Below, in pieces: positions 33,924 to 42,783 of a DNA stretch of 64,000 nucleotides (position 1 is its first letter; each line of letters starts with the position of its first letter). Both the position numbers and the translations under genes were made by a program. The stretch is from CAZLMG01 sp964560765 (lineage in GTDB: Bacteria; Bdellovibrionota_B; Oligoflexia; Oligoflexales; CAZLMG01): the NCBI GenBank assembly GCA_964560765.1, contig CAZLMG010000010.1:1-64000 (forward strand), written 5' to 3'. The notes beneath the pieces were generated by a model. It saw only the letters and a list, made by a program, of their open reading frames with translations, was not told where the DNA came from and made no database searches.

Positions 33924-35180
33924 TTATCGCTCATCGGCCTTGAGGGACATGCGCACTTTGACGTTAAATGGCGAACCTTTGGCCGGATCCGTGTCTTGGT
34001 TGATATAAATGTAATGATAGCTGAACGAGTCAGGGGTTGTGGCATCGGGATCACCAACTGCCACCACATAGACATGCCGGGCCTTGAGGACCACCGACAT
34101 ATATGGAGGTGTGTAGCCGCCGCCAATCTGAATGATCTCACCGCTTGGGAAAGAAGCTTCCGGAGCAATATCTAGATCAGGATCTTCGAATCCAAGCATA
34201 AACTTGCCGCCCATATCGCGAATGGCGGCGTTTTTGCCAGGCACAAAATACACGGTGTTGTCCGACGCATAGGCTTCAACGAAGAAAGCCAGATTGGCGT
34301 CAGTTGCGGCGCTGGTGACGGCCGCCGAGCGGCTGTCATTATAATGCGGAGCATCCGTCCACTTTGGGCAAGTCTTATTGGACGCACTGCAATCTGCCAG
34401 TACCTCCTTCAAGTCGACTGAATGATAGTTCTTGGTCGTCATGTTAAACGTGATGTTGTTAACTTCAATGCGTGGCACCACACAGCGCACTTCCGAGGAA
34501 GACTGGGAGATACCTTCGCCATCGTCCTGCACCGAGAAAACCAGGAAACAGTAGCTTTGTCCTGGCGTCAAGCCCTCGACCTTGAACCGGACCGAGCCGA
34601 AGTTGGTAACGAGATCTTCGTCTTTCTTGTTGCTCTCGGTAGTCGCGATACAGTCCCCGGTGCCATCTGGCTGACAGGTCGGCAGAACCGGCTCCCCATC
34701 GCCATTGACCGTATGAATGGGCAGGAATTTGAACTTGGGCTCAGAGCTCGATGAGCCGCCAGTTTCTTCCTCTTCTTCCTGCAGGAAGGTCGATGCCGCG
34801 TGCGTCGGTGCATTTGGCAGTGCGTTGGAATTGCCACTGTCATAGTCAAACTTTTCTAAAATGGACTTAGCTTCGCTGGATGCTTCGCCGGCTTGGTCGA
34901 GCAACTTCAAAGGCTCGCCGTCGGTCACTCCCAGCTCACTGGCTGTGCCCTTGGCACCGTAGATATTGAAGCCCTGAAAGTCTTCCTCTGGGTTCGAGCT
35001 TACCCAAGAGAGGGTAACCGAACCGTCGCCATAATCGATAACAGATAGGCCGCCGGGTGCCGCCAAGTCCTCGACAGAAATTACTTTGGGATCGCTTGCT
35101 TCACCGCCACATGCACCTAACATCAATGTGGTGCTGACTACGGCGAGCGCACGCCTGACACCGAACCGATAGAGCTTCAT
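33924..35180 (-). CDS. Lipoprotein with FnIII-like domain and QEEEEE insertion (first of pair)
   Basis: 418 residues. Signal peptide with lipobox LGAC, Cys at 24. GLSVIDYGDGSVTLSWVSSNPEEDFQGFNIYGA is a FnIII-like strand pattern shared with the next gene. Residues 134-139 again read QEEEEE in a Ser/Gly/Glu-rich loop. A second FnIII-like part follows (VRFKVEGLTPGQSYCFLVFSVQDD), with paired cysteines. GGAGG is 5 bases before the ATG at 35180. The two genes form an operon ending at the terminator at 32593. Confidence 0.8.
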   Translation of the reverse strand: MKLYRFGVRRALAVVSTTLMLGACGGEASDPKVISVEDLAAPGGLSVIDYGDGSVTLSWVSSNPEEDFQGFNIYGAKGTASELGVTDGEPLKLLDQAGEASSEAKSILEKFDYDSGNSNALPNAPTHAASTFLQEEEEETGGSSSSEPKFKFLPIHTVNGDGEPVLPTCQPDGTGDCIATTESNKKDEDLVTNFGSVRFKVEGLTPGQSYCFLVFSVQDDGEGISQSSSEVRCVVPRIEVNNITFNMTTKNYHSVDLKEVLADCSASNKTCPKWTDAPHYNDSRSAAVTSAATDANLAFFVEAYASDNTVYFVPGKNAAIRDMGGKFMLGFEDPDLDIAPEASFPSGEIIQIGGGYTPPYMSVVLKARHVYVVAVGDPDATTPDSFSYHYIYINQDTDPAKGSPFNVKVRMSLKADER

Positions 35181-35319
35181 CGCATCCTCCACGTTTCACA
35201 GAGTCGACAGATTAAAAACCAATGAATGGCAGATAATTTCCATCACTATGGTGGAATTAGGTAGTGAATGCAACCGGATTTATGTTTTAGTATTCCGGAC
35301 TTGGAGCACAGGAGCAGGG

Positions 35320-36630
35320 ATGTTTTCAACGCGCTTGGCGAACGCTAGCATCGTCTGGATGGCGTGGCGCAATATGCGTAATTACCGCAAGCGATCTGGC
35401 CTTTCGATCATGACCGCAATCTCGATGGGTGGCGTGGCACTGGGTGTCGCGGCGCTGATTATCGTGTTGTCAGTGATGGCTGGGTTTGGCGCAGATCTCG
35501 AACGCAATATGCTGCGTGGCAAGCCGCATCTGGAAATCACCTCCGAGAATGCTATGGCAGGCTTCAGCCTGCTCGAGTTTCCCCTCGATAAGTTCAAACA
35601 GCGGGTGCCGAACGCAACCGGTATCGAACCTTTTATCCAGGCCGATGTGGTTCTGAAACAGCGCAAGCACCTCTCGTCAGCCACCATATTCGGAATTAAC
35701 CCAGCACTTGACGGCCACCTCTGGGGCTTTGGTGGCGAAGCGATGCAGGAAGGATCGCTGGCGGAGCTGCTGAAGTTCCATCACCCCATCATCAGCGACG
35801 ATCCTGAAATCCGCTTGCCGGGCATCGTCCTAGGCGAGGCATTGGCATTGCAGATGGGAGCCAATCTTGGCGACGAGCTCACCGTGATCAGCCCCCAAGG
35901 CGCCACCGATGGCCTCAGTATCCTGGCGGGCGGCACGCTGACCCACCCGTTCGTCGTGGTCGGCATTTTTCGGACTAACCTGTTCAATTATGATTCAAAA
36001 TGGGCTGTCGTCGATCTTGGCCAAGCCCGGCGGTTTATGGCGGATTACGATTCTTCTTTGGACGAGCAGGAATTCGTCTCAGGAGTGGCCATAAACCTGC
36101 CAGATCCTTACCAAGTTACGGTTGTCGAACAACGGTTTTCGGATTTCGCCGGGCTGGCGCCCGTGAGCTGGCAAAAGTCAAATAAATCATTGCTCTTTGC
36201 CCTGAAACTAGAGAAATTCACAATGGGTTCTATTCTTATGCTTATCGTTCTGGTGGCGGCCTTTTCCATCAGCGGGACGATGATGATGAATGTCTACCAT
36301 CGGCGCATGCAGGTGGCGTTGTTGCGGTCTCTCGGCATGACTAAGCGCGACATTGGAAAGTTATTCTTGATGCACGGCCTGACCATCGGCGCTGTCGGAA
36401 TCACCATCGGCCTACTCTTTGGCGTCGGGGCTTGCGTCGTCATTCATTACTTCCAGTTTATCGATCTGCCGGCAGACACCTATGCTTTGAAGCAGCTGCC
36501 CGTTAAGTTTTTACCCATGAATTACCTGGTCATCAGCGTCCTGGCATTTTTGCTGACGCTGATTGCGGCGGTTTATCCAGCGATGACCGCCGCCCGCCAG
36601 GACCCCATGACCGGCCTGAGGTGTGAGTGA
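35320..36630 (+). CDS. LolC/LolE lipoprotein-releasing permease
   Basis: 436 residues. Helix 1 near 25-50 (MTAISMGGVALGVAALIIVLSVMAGFG), a large periplasmic domain (about 50-290), then three helices around FTMGSILMLIVLVAAFSISGTMMMNV, HGLTIGAVGITIGLLFGVGA and LVISVLAFLLTLIAAVYPAMTAARQDPMTGLR. This is the LolC/E topology; one fused-type protein replaces separate LolC and LolE in many bacteria. GGAG is 5 bases before the ATG at 35320. Extracts outer-membrane lipoproteins for LolA. First gene of the envelope operon; its stop overlaps lolD. Confidence 0.9.
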   Translation: MFSTRLANASIVWMAWRNMRNYRKRSGLSIMTAISMGGVALGVAALIIVLSVMAGFGADLERNMLRGKPHLEITSENAMAGFSLLEFPLDKFKQRVPNATGIEPFIQADVVLKQRKHLSSATIFGINPALDGHLWGFGGEAMQEGSLAELLKFHHPIISDDPEIRLPGIVLGEALALQMGANLGDELTVISPQGATDGLSILAGGTLTHPFVVVGIFRTNLFNYDSKWAVVDLGQARRFMADYDSSLDEQEFVSGVAINLPDPYQVTVVEQRFSDFAGLAPVSWQKSNKSLLFALKLEKFTMGSILMLIVLVAAFSISGTMMMNVYHRRMQVALLRSLGMTKRDIGKLFLMHGLTIGAVGITIGLLFGVGACVVIHYFQFIDLPADTYALKQLPVKFLPMNYLVISVLAFLLTLIAAVYPAMTAARQDPMTGLRCE

Positions 36631-37328
36631 CCAAGACGCAAAGCGGGCCGGTGATCTCGGTCAAGGATCTTTGGAAAGTTTATACGATTGAGTCGCAGCA
36701 GGTAGAGGCTTTGCGCGGCGTGACCGTCGACATCCCGGCGGGATCGGTTGTGGCAGTGACTGGCGCTTCCGGAGCAGGGAAGAGCACACTGCTGCATGTT
36801 CTCGGCACGCTCGAGAGGCCCTCATCGGGTACCATCCTGCTGAACGGCACCGATGTGTCCAAGATGCCGGATGATATGGCGTCATCGTTCCGCAATGCCA
36901 CCGTTGGCTTTGTCTTCCAAATGAATAATTTGCTGCCAGAGTTTTCCGCCCTCGAAAATGTCATGATGCCCGGCCTCATCGCCGGCATGCCGCGCGCTGC
37001 CGTCGCGGATCGCGCTGCCAAACTGTTAGGCTCCGTAGGGCTAGCCAAGCGCGAAAATCATCGTCCAGGAGAACTCTCGGGCGGAGAGCAACAACGGGTT
37101 GCCATTGCCAGGGCCCTATTGATGTCGCCACCGATCATTCTTGCCGACGAACCAACGGGCAACTTGGACAAGAAAAATAGCGATGCCGTTCGTGAATTAC
37201 TCTTGGATCTGTGCCGGCATCACGGCGTGACTATGTTGCTCATCACCCACGACAAAGAGCTGGCTAAACTAATGCCTCAGCAGTTGGAAATGGAAGATGG
37301 CAAGGTCGTCGGGGGGTCCTTGCGATGA
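36627..37328 (+). CDS. lolD: LolD lipoprotein-releasing ATPase
   Basis: 233 residues, GTG start overlapping the previous stop (GTGA). Walker A GASGAGKS at 46-53, signature LSGGEQQRVAIARALL, Walker B IILADEPTGNLD, and the H-loop ITHD. Resembles LolD/MacB-type ATPases; pairing with the permease just upstream makes LolD the best call. Its stop overlaps bamA by 4 bases. Confidence 0.9.
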   Translation: MTKTQSGPVISVKDLWKVYTIESQQVEALRGVTVDIPAGSVVAVTGASGAGKSTLLHVLGTLERPSSGTILLNGTDVSKMPDDMASSFRNATVGFVFQMNNLLPEFSALENVMMPGLIAGMPRAAVADRAAKLLGSVGLAKRENHRPGELSGGEQQRVAIARALLMSPPIILADEPTGNLDKKNSDAVRELLLDLCRHHGVTMLLITHDKELAKLMPQQLEMEDGKVVGGSLR

Positions 37329-39652
37329 TAACTCGATGGATACAAACGATACTGGTGGCAATGAGCTTGCTGCTGGCAACCGATCATCTGCACGGGCAGG
37401 CGTCAGCACCTGATACCATTGTCCGCATTCAAGTCCGAGGCAACGCCAAAGTTGAGCCGGAAGCGATTCTGACGCTGATCAAGACCAAAGCCGGCGACGT
37501 TCTGACGCGTGATAAAGTACGCAACGATATCGAGACGCTGTTTGAATTGGGTTACTTTTCTGACATTCGATTTATGAAACAGCCCGTCGACGGTGGCATC
37601 GAGGTCACCATCCAAGTCAAGGAGAAGCCTGCGATCGTAAGCATCGCATTCGAGGGGCTGAGCGAGGTTAAGGAAGAGGACATCCGCGAAAAACTTCAGA
37701 CCAAGCTCTTTACTATTCTCAACGAAGCGAACATTGCCAGCGACCTATCGGTGATTGAAAAACAATACACGGAACAGGGTTTTTATCTGGCAAAGGCGAC
37801 CTATAAGCTCGAGCAGCGCGCCGAGAATGAGGCGGAGCTGACGTTTATCGTAACCGAAGGCGGCAAAGTGACAGTTGCCGAGGTTCACATCCTTGGCAAC
37901 AAGTACTTCTCTGATGCGGACCTGATCGATAAATTGATTTCACAACCAAAGACTCGCAGCTCAGCCTATTCGTCCGTTCGCTCTGTATTCCAGGACGCGG
38001 CCGTGCAGCGAGACCTGGAATTCATCTCCATGTACTACCGCGACTGGGGCTTTCAGAAAGTCAAAGTCGCCAGGCCCATCATTGAGATGGACGTGGATCG
38101 GGAACACGTGCGCCTAACTTTTCAGGTCGAAGAGGGTTTACAGTACAACATCGAGAGCCTGGATATTACTGGCGACCTACTCTATCCGAAGGAAGAGCTC
38201 CTAGAATTGATGGCCTTGAAGCCGGGCGAGCTGTTCCGTTACTCGCGCTTTCAAAAAGACGTCAACATGCTGATCGATAAGTATGGCGACCTTGGGTTCG
38301 CGTTTGCCGACATCAACCCCAAGATTCGGTGGGATGACGACAAGCGCACGGCGGCTATCAATTACGAGATCACCAAAGGTGACAAGGTCTACTTTGGCAA
38401 TTTGACTGTTGAAGGCAATGACAAGACTCGCGATAACGTGATCCGTCGTGAGTTCACCATCGCCGACAGCGAGCTCTATAGTGGAACTCGGTTACGAGAA
38501 ACACGCTCGAACGTTGAACGCCTGGGTTTCTTCGAGGAAGTTCAGGTTATCAAGCAGCGCGACGACAAAGACCAAAGCATCTTGCATCAGACCTTCAAAG
38601 TTAAGGAAAAGCCTACCGGGCAGCTGCAAGCGGCACTTGGATTCCAGCCAGGGCAGCGAACAGCAGAGAACCAGTGGTTCGGTCAGGGTCGATACAGCGA
38701 AGAGAATCAGTCGGGATATGGCTGGAAAACCAGCCTTCAAGGTCGGTGGAACGGCGGCAAGAATTACGAGCTCAGTACGGGCATTACAGACCCACGGGTC
38801 AACGACTCAGAATGGAGCGCCGGGTTTTCGATATTCATGAAGAACAACGTCCGACGCGTTGCCGATGACGTGGATGTACAGGAGCGGCGCACAGGCGGCA
38901 GCGTAACCGTCGGCCGTAAGATATATGAATTGATTCGTGCGTCGATGACCTACAATTTGTCGCGTATCGATCAGGAAAGTGAGACGTTCCTGCTTGAGCG
39001 CTTCCGCGAACAGGGTATTGGCTCAAGCGTCGTCTTGTCGTTACGGCGAAATAATACTAACAATTACTTAGATCCGTCAGAAGGATCGGACGTTCAGCTC
39101 AGCCAAACTTTTAGCGGGGGCTCCATATTGCGCGGCGACCGCGAATACATGGAAAGCGCGCTGACCGCGTCGTACTACTTTCCCATCGACTTTGACGAGT
39201 CTTACCGCACCTATTTCAAGTGGCACTTGTCGCTTAGTTACATCTATCCAATGTCCGATCAACCCGTCCCATTTTTTGAGCGATATCGGCTAGGTGGCCC
39301 GAGCGATCTGCGCGGCTATCAATATCGAGAGCTAGGCCCTTATTTCAACATCATGCAGGGACCAAATGGTCAGATTACCGCTTTTAACAAAGGCGGCGAC
39401 AAACAGTTCTATGCTCAATGGGAATACTTTTTTCCTTTGATTCCTGAAGCGGGCATCAAGGGACTATTGTTCACCGACGTGGGTGCCATTTACGACGACA
39501 ATCAGACGATTGATTTTTCCAATCTGAAGCGTGACGTCGGTTTTGGATTTCGCTGGATCACGCCAATTGCGCCGTTTCGCTTCGAGTGGGCTTACCCCAT
39601 CGAGAACGGCAAATTTGGTGAACAGCGCTTTATTTTCTTCCTGGGATACTAG
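37325..39652 (+). CDS. bamA: BamA outer-membrane assembly factor
   Basis: 775 residues. A signal peptide (1-25) is followed by five POTRA repeats seen by their opening strands: IVRIQVRGNAKV, IVSIAFEGLSEV, TVAEVHILGNKYF, NIESLDITGDLL and VYFGNLTVEGNDKT. The Omp85 barrel follows from about residue 435. Loop 6 carries RLGGPSDLRGYQYRELGP, with LRGY in place of the usual VRGF. Essential for inserting outer-membrane proteins. Start overlaps lolD (ATGA). Confidence 0.95.
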   Translation: MITRWIQTILVAMSLLLATDHLHGQASAPDTIVRIQVRGNAKVEPEAILTLIKTKAGDVLTRDKVRNDIETLFELGYFSDIRFMKQPVDGGIEVTIQVKEKPAIVSIAFEGLSEVKEEDIREKLQTKLFTILNEANIASDLSVIEKQYTEQGFYLAKATYKLEQRAENEAELTFIVTEGGKVTVAEVHILGNKYFSDADLIDKLISQPKTRSSAYSSVRSVFQDAAVQRDLEFISMYYRDWGFQKVKVARPIIEMDVDREHVRLTFQVEEGLQYNIESLDITGDLLYPKEELLELMALKPGELFRYSRFQKDVNMLIDKYGDLGFAFADINPKIRWDDDKRTAAINYEITKGDKVYFGNLTVEGNDKTRDNVIRREFTIADSELYSGTRLRETRSNVERLGFFEEVQVIKQRDDKDQSILHQTFKVKEKPTGQLQAALGFQPGQRTAENQWFGQGRYSEENQSGYGWKTSLQGRWNGGKNYELSTGITDPRVNDSEWSAGFSIFMKNNVRRVADDVDVQERRTGGSVTVGRKIYELIRASMTYNLSRIDQESETFLLERFREQGIGSSVVLSLRRNNTNNYLDPSEGSDVQLSQTFSGGSILRGDREYMESALTASYYFPIDFDESYRTYFKWHLSLSYIYPMSDQPVPFFERYRLGGPSDLRGYQYRELGPYFNIMQGPNGQITAFNKGGDKQFYAQWEYFFPLIPEAGIKGLLFTDVGAIYDDNQTIDFSNLKRDVGFGFRWITPIAPFRFEWAYPIENGKFGEQRFIFFLGY

Positions 39653-39678
39653 TCTTTCATCAACCGAAGGGAGTGACC

Positions 39679-40278
39679 ATGTTGTTACATTTGCGTACTT
39701 TAATGCTGCGTAACGCAATGCTATGTTGCGGGCTGTTTGGCTTCGCCACCTCTTTGGTTGCGGTTACCGGCACCATCGAAGCCAAAGAAAAGTCCAAGTA
39801 TGCGATCATCGACGTGCAAGCTGTGATCCTCAACGTCGAAGAGGGAAAGGCTGCACGCGCCACCCTGGAAAAAGAGATCAAAGAAAAAGAGAAGGACCTC
39901 CTCAAGCAAAAAGACGATCTCGATAAAATGAATCAGCAATGGAAAGACCAAGCCGCACTGCTTTCCGAAGCGGCACGCATGAAGAAGCAGCAAGATTTCC
40001 AGGAGAAGTTCATGGGCCTGCGCAACGCCGAGATGGCACTGCAGCAAGAAATTAAAATGAAAGAGCAGAAGGCGACTCAACAGATCTATGTAAAGGTTGC
40101 CCAGCTCGTTCAGAAAGTGGCAGAAGAGCGTGGGTTTGAGGCTGTCTTTGAGGCCAACACCTCCGGGGTCATGTACCTGAAAGATCCGGTGGATCTGACC
40201 AACGATTTGATTGCGACCTTTGAGAAGCAGAACCCGACCACTGCCAAAAAAGAAGGCAGCAAAGAAAAAGCCAATTAA
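39679..40278 (+). CDS. skp: Skp/OmpH periplasmic chaperone
   Basis: 199 residues. A signal peptide ending near residue 33 (TGTIEA) is followed by YAIIDVQAVILNVEEGKAARATLEKEI, typical of OmpH, then a long charged coiled coil (about 55-135) and KVAQLVQKVAEERGFEAVFEANTSGVMYLK. Carries unfolded outer-membrane proteins to BamA, its neighbour. AAGGGAG is 5 bases before the ATG at 39679; a GTG at 39673 sits too close. The Lys-rich tail (KKEGSKEKAN) is unusual. Confidence 0.9.
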   Translation: MLLHLRTLMLRNAMLCCGLFGFATSLVAVTGTIEAKEKSKYAIIDVQAVILNVEEGKAARATLEKEIKEKEKDLLKQKDDLDKMNQQWKDQAALLSEAARMKKQQDFQEKFMGLRNAEMALQQEIKMKEQKATQQIYVKVAQLVQKVAEERGFEAVFEANTSGVMYLKDPVDLTNDLIATFEKQNPTTAKKEGSKEKAN

Positions 40279-40294
40279 CGGATGGAAAGACGCG

Positions 40295-40741
40295 ATGAGC
40301 CAGTCTTTTGATTTTAAAGTGCCTATGAACATTCAGGATATCGAGAAGTGTATCCCGCACCGGTATCCCTTTCTGCTAATCGATCGTGTCCTCGAGTACG
40401 CGGTCGGTGAACGGATCGTCGCTATCAAAAACGTTTCTATGGTGGATCCCATCCTGCAAGGGCATTTTCCCGGCAACCCCATTGTCCCGGGTGTACTGAT
40501 TGTCGAGGCGATGGCACAGGCCTCTGCCGTGCTTGGTAAGTTAACGGAAACCGACTGCTCATCCTGCCTGCTCACGGAAGTCACCGAAGCTCGATTTCGC
40601 CGGCAGGTAGTCCCTGGTGATACGCTGCGCATGGATGTGAAGGTCTTGAGGCGTCGCAAACCCTTCTTTTGGTTTGAAGGAGAGGCGACTGTCGATGGTG
40701 AGCCAGCTGCTTTTGTAAAGTTTTCCGCACGCTTGGCATAA
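40295..40741 (+). CDS. fabZ: FabZ, 3-hydroxyacyl-ACP dehydratase
   Basis: 148 residues. IEKCIPHRYPFLLIDRV opens the hotdog fold and GHFPGNPIVPGVLIVEAMAQ contains the active-site H57 and E71. Dehydrates 3-hydroxyacyl-ACP in fatty acid synthesis and balances it with lipid A. The ATG at 40295 follows a GGA-rich site; the frame extends upstream into skp out of frame. In E. coli lpxD lies between skp and fabZ; here it is absent. Confidence 0.94.
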   Translation: MSQSFDFKVPMNIQDIEKCIPHRYPFLLIDRVLEYAVGERIVAIKNVSMVDPILQGHFPGNPIVPGVLIVEAMAQASAVLGKLTETDCSSCLLTEVTEARFRRQVVPGDTLRMDVKVLRRRKPFFWFEGEATVDGEPAAFVKFSARLA

Positions 40742-40774
40742 TGAGAAGTTACTGACAGGAGGCATGGTTAAACC

Positions 40775-41590
40775 GTGCAGATTTACCGCGAAACTATTTC
40801 AGATGCTGGAGCAGGTGTCGTGATTCACCCGTCAGCTACTGTTGCCAAGGGCGCAGAGCTTGCTCAAGGTGTTGAGATCGGCCCACATGCCATCATCGGC
40901 AGTAAGGTCATTCTCAGTGAAGGGGTGCACGTCGGCGCTGGCGCCATCGTAGAAGGACGCACGCGCATTGGCGCCGAAACCCATATATTCCCATACGCGA
41001 CCGTTGGCTCAATACCTCAGGACCTAAAATATGCCGGAGAAGACGCCGAGCTGATCATCGGCAGCAATAACCGCATCCGTGAATACGCCAATATTTCCAT
41101 TGGAACGGAAGGCGGCGGCGGCAAGACCATCATCGGCGACAATAACTTGTTTATGGTCTATACCCACATTGCCCACGATGTGGTGGTTGGCAACGACTGT
41201 ATTTTTGCCAACTCGGTGCAGATCGCCGGTCACGTCGTGATTGGCAACGGAGCCGTTTTTGGCGGCCTAGCGGGAGCCCATCAATTCTGCCGCTTTGGCG
41301 ATCTCTGCATGGTTGGGGCAGCTTCCGTCGTCGTCCAAGATGTACCGCCATATTGCATGGTGCAGGGTGATCGCGCATCCATCAACGGGTTGAATGTCGT
41401 GGGACTGAGGCGAGCCAAAGTGTCGGCAACAGACCTTTCCGCCATAAAATCCATGTACAGGCTAGTGTTTAGTTCGCAAATGACTCTGGAAGATGCTCGC
41501 TCTGCCATTGCCAGTGACGTCGCGGAAAGTCCTTATCGGCAAGCGTTTCTGGACTTCCTATCCAAAAGTGAGCGGGGAGTGTGTCGTTGA
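40775..41590 (+). CDS. lpxA: LpxA, UDP-GlcNAc acyltransferase
   Basis: 271 residues, left-handed beta-helix of hexapeptide repeats (IGPHAIIGSKVIL, VHVGAGAIVEGRTRIG). Catalytic H134 in YTHIAHD; QDLKYAGED, HQFCRFGDLCMVGAASVVVQDVPPY and a helical C-terminus match LpxA. First step of lipid A synthesis, adding 3-hydroxyacyl to UDP-GlcNAc. GTG start with AGGAGG 12 bases upstream; an out-of-frame ATG at 40764 sits 1 base from that site and opens only a short frame. Confidence 0.94.
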   Translation: MQIYRETISDAGAGVVIHPSATVAKGAELAQGVEIGPHAIIGSKVILSEGVHVGAGAIVEGRTRIGAETHIFPYATVGSIPQDLKYAGEDAELIIGSNNRIREYANISIGTEGGGGKTIIGDNNLFMVYTHIAHDVVVGNDCIFANSVQIAGHVVIGNGAVFGGLAGAHQFCRFGDLCMVGAASVVVQDVPPYCMVQGDRASINGLNVVGLRRAKVSATDLSAIKSMYRLVFSSQMTLEDARSAIASDVAESPYRQAFLDFLSKSERGVCR

Positions 41591-42783
41591 GCCGAGCCGG
41601 GACTTACTTCATCTCGGCAGGTGAACAGTCCGGCGATTTGTTAGCGGCGGATCTCGTCGTCGCACTGCGCGAAGTCCTTCCCAAATGGCGCCCGATGGGC
41701 ATTGTTGGACAAACCATGCTGGATGCAGGGGTCGAACCCATTGGCCGCATGGAAACCATCAGCACCATGGGAATATCCGATGTGCTGCGACGTTTACCTG
41801 AATTGCGAATGTTTGAAAGCCAATTGCTGGCGCGGCTGGATAACCTTAGGCCAGCATTTGCGATCTTGGTCGACTTTCCCGGCTTTCATCTGCGCCTAGC
41901 CGAACAGCTACGCCTGCGCGGCATACCCGTGGTGCAATATGTAGCGCCCAAAGTTTGGGCCTGGGGCAAGAGCCGCATCGAAAATCTGCGGCGTGATTTC
42001 GACTTGGTGTTGGGCGTCCTGCCATTCGAGGAGGAATTCTTTCAAAAGGCCGGCGTCAATTATCGATATTGCGGCTCACCACACAAAGATCGCACCGATA
42101 AAGTGCAATTGCGCCGGGAAGATCTGGGCCTTGCCGGCAAGTCACCGCTTATCGCTTTATTGCCAGGATCGCGGGTAGAAGAGCTGCGACTCATCATGCC
42201 GCGTTTATGGACCATTCTCTTGGAGATGCGGCGCAAGAATCCGCAAGTGCAGGCCATCATGCCCTTGGCCGCAAGCCTATCTGCCAAGGACCTGCAAAGT
42301 ATTTTGCGTACCTGTGGCGTAAGTTCACCGCTGCAGGAGACGGCCACCGGTTGGACCCTGCCTGGATTGCAGATTTTTCGCGGCATGAGCCTGGAGGTTA
42401 TGAAGGTTGCCGACGCGGCCATCGTCGCTTCCGGTACGGCGACGTTTGAATGCGCCTTGCTGGGCACACCCATGGTCGTCGTTTATCAGATGTCACCACT
42501 TTCTTTCGCCGTAGCCAAGCGAGTCGTCAAGCTTCCGTATGTAAGCCTCGTCAACTTGCTGGCTGGCACGCGCGTGGTTTCGGAGTACCTGCAGGAGTTC
42601 CGCGAAAGCGATGTGGCTGCTGAGACGCTGCAACTAGCCGCCCCCGGCGAAGCACGGCGGGAGATGCTGGCGGCTTTTGATCGAATTCGCGATGGACTTG
42701 ACGGCCAATGTGCCGCACGCGCGGCCACCAGCATAGAATCCCTTGCTCTGAGTAGGGGAGGTCGACGTGAGTCCCGCGAGTGA
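41587..42783 (+). CDS. lpxB: LpxB, lipid A disaccharide synthase
   Basis: 398 residues. ISAGEQSGDLLAADLV at the N-terminus, YVAPKVWAWGKSRIENLRRDFD, LLPGSRVEEL and ASGTATFECALLGTPMVVVYQ are LpxB landmarks (GT19). Joins two acylated glucosamines. Start: TTG at 41587 overlaps the lpxA stop (TTGA) and has GGGGAG 7 bases upstream, better than the GTG at 41581. The end overlaps the next gene by 17 bases. Confidence 0.94.
   Translation: MSRAGTYFISAGEQSGDLLAADLVVALREVLPKWRPMGIVGQTMLDAGVEPIGRMETISTMGISDVLRRLPELRMFESQLLARLDNLRPAFAILVDFPGFHLRLAEQLRLRGIPVVQYVAPKVWAWGKSRIENLRRDFDLVLGVLPFEEEFFQKAGVNYRYCGSPHKDRTDKVQLRREDLGLAGKSPLIALLPGSRVEELRLIMPRLWTILLEMRRKNPQVQAIMPLAASLSAKDLQSILRTCGVSSPLQETATGWTLPGLQIFRGMSLEVMKVADAAIVASGTATFECALLGTPMVVVYQMSPLSFAVAKRVVKLPYVSLVNLLAGTRVVSEYLQEFRESDVAAETLQLAAPGEARREMLAAFDRIRDGLDGQCAARAATSIESLALSRGGRRESRE

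Noticed and set aside
40764..40823. ATG 1 base after AGGAGG upstream of lpxA
   Set aside because: It opens only a 20-codon frame out of phase with lpxA and sits too close to the ribosome site; the GTG at 40775 gives the full LpxA protein.
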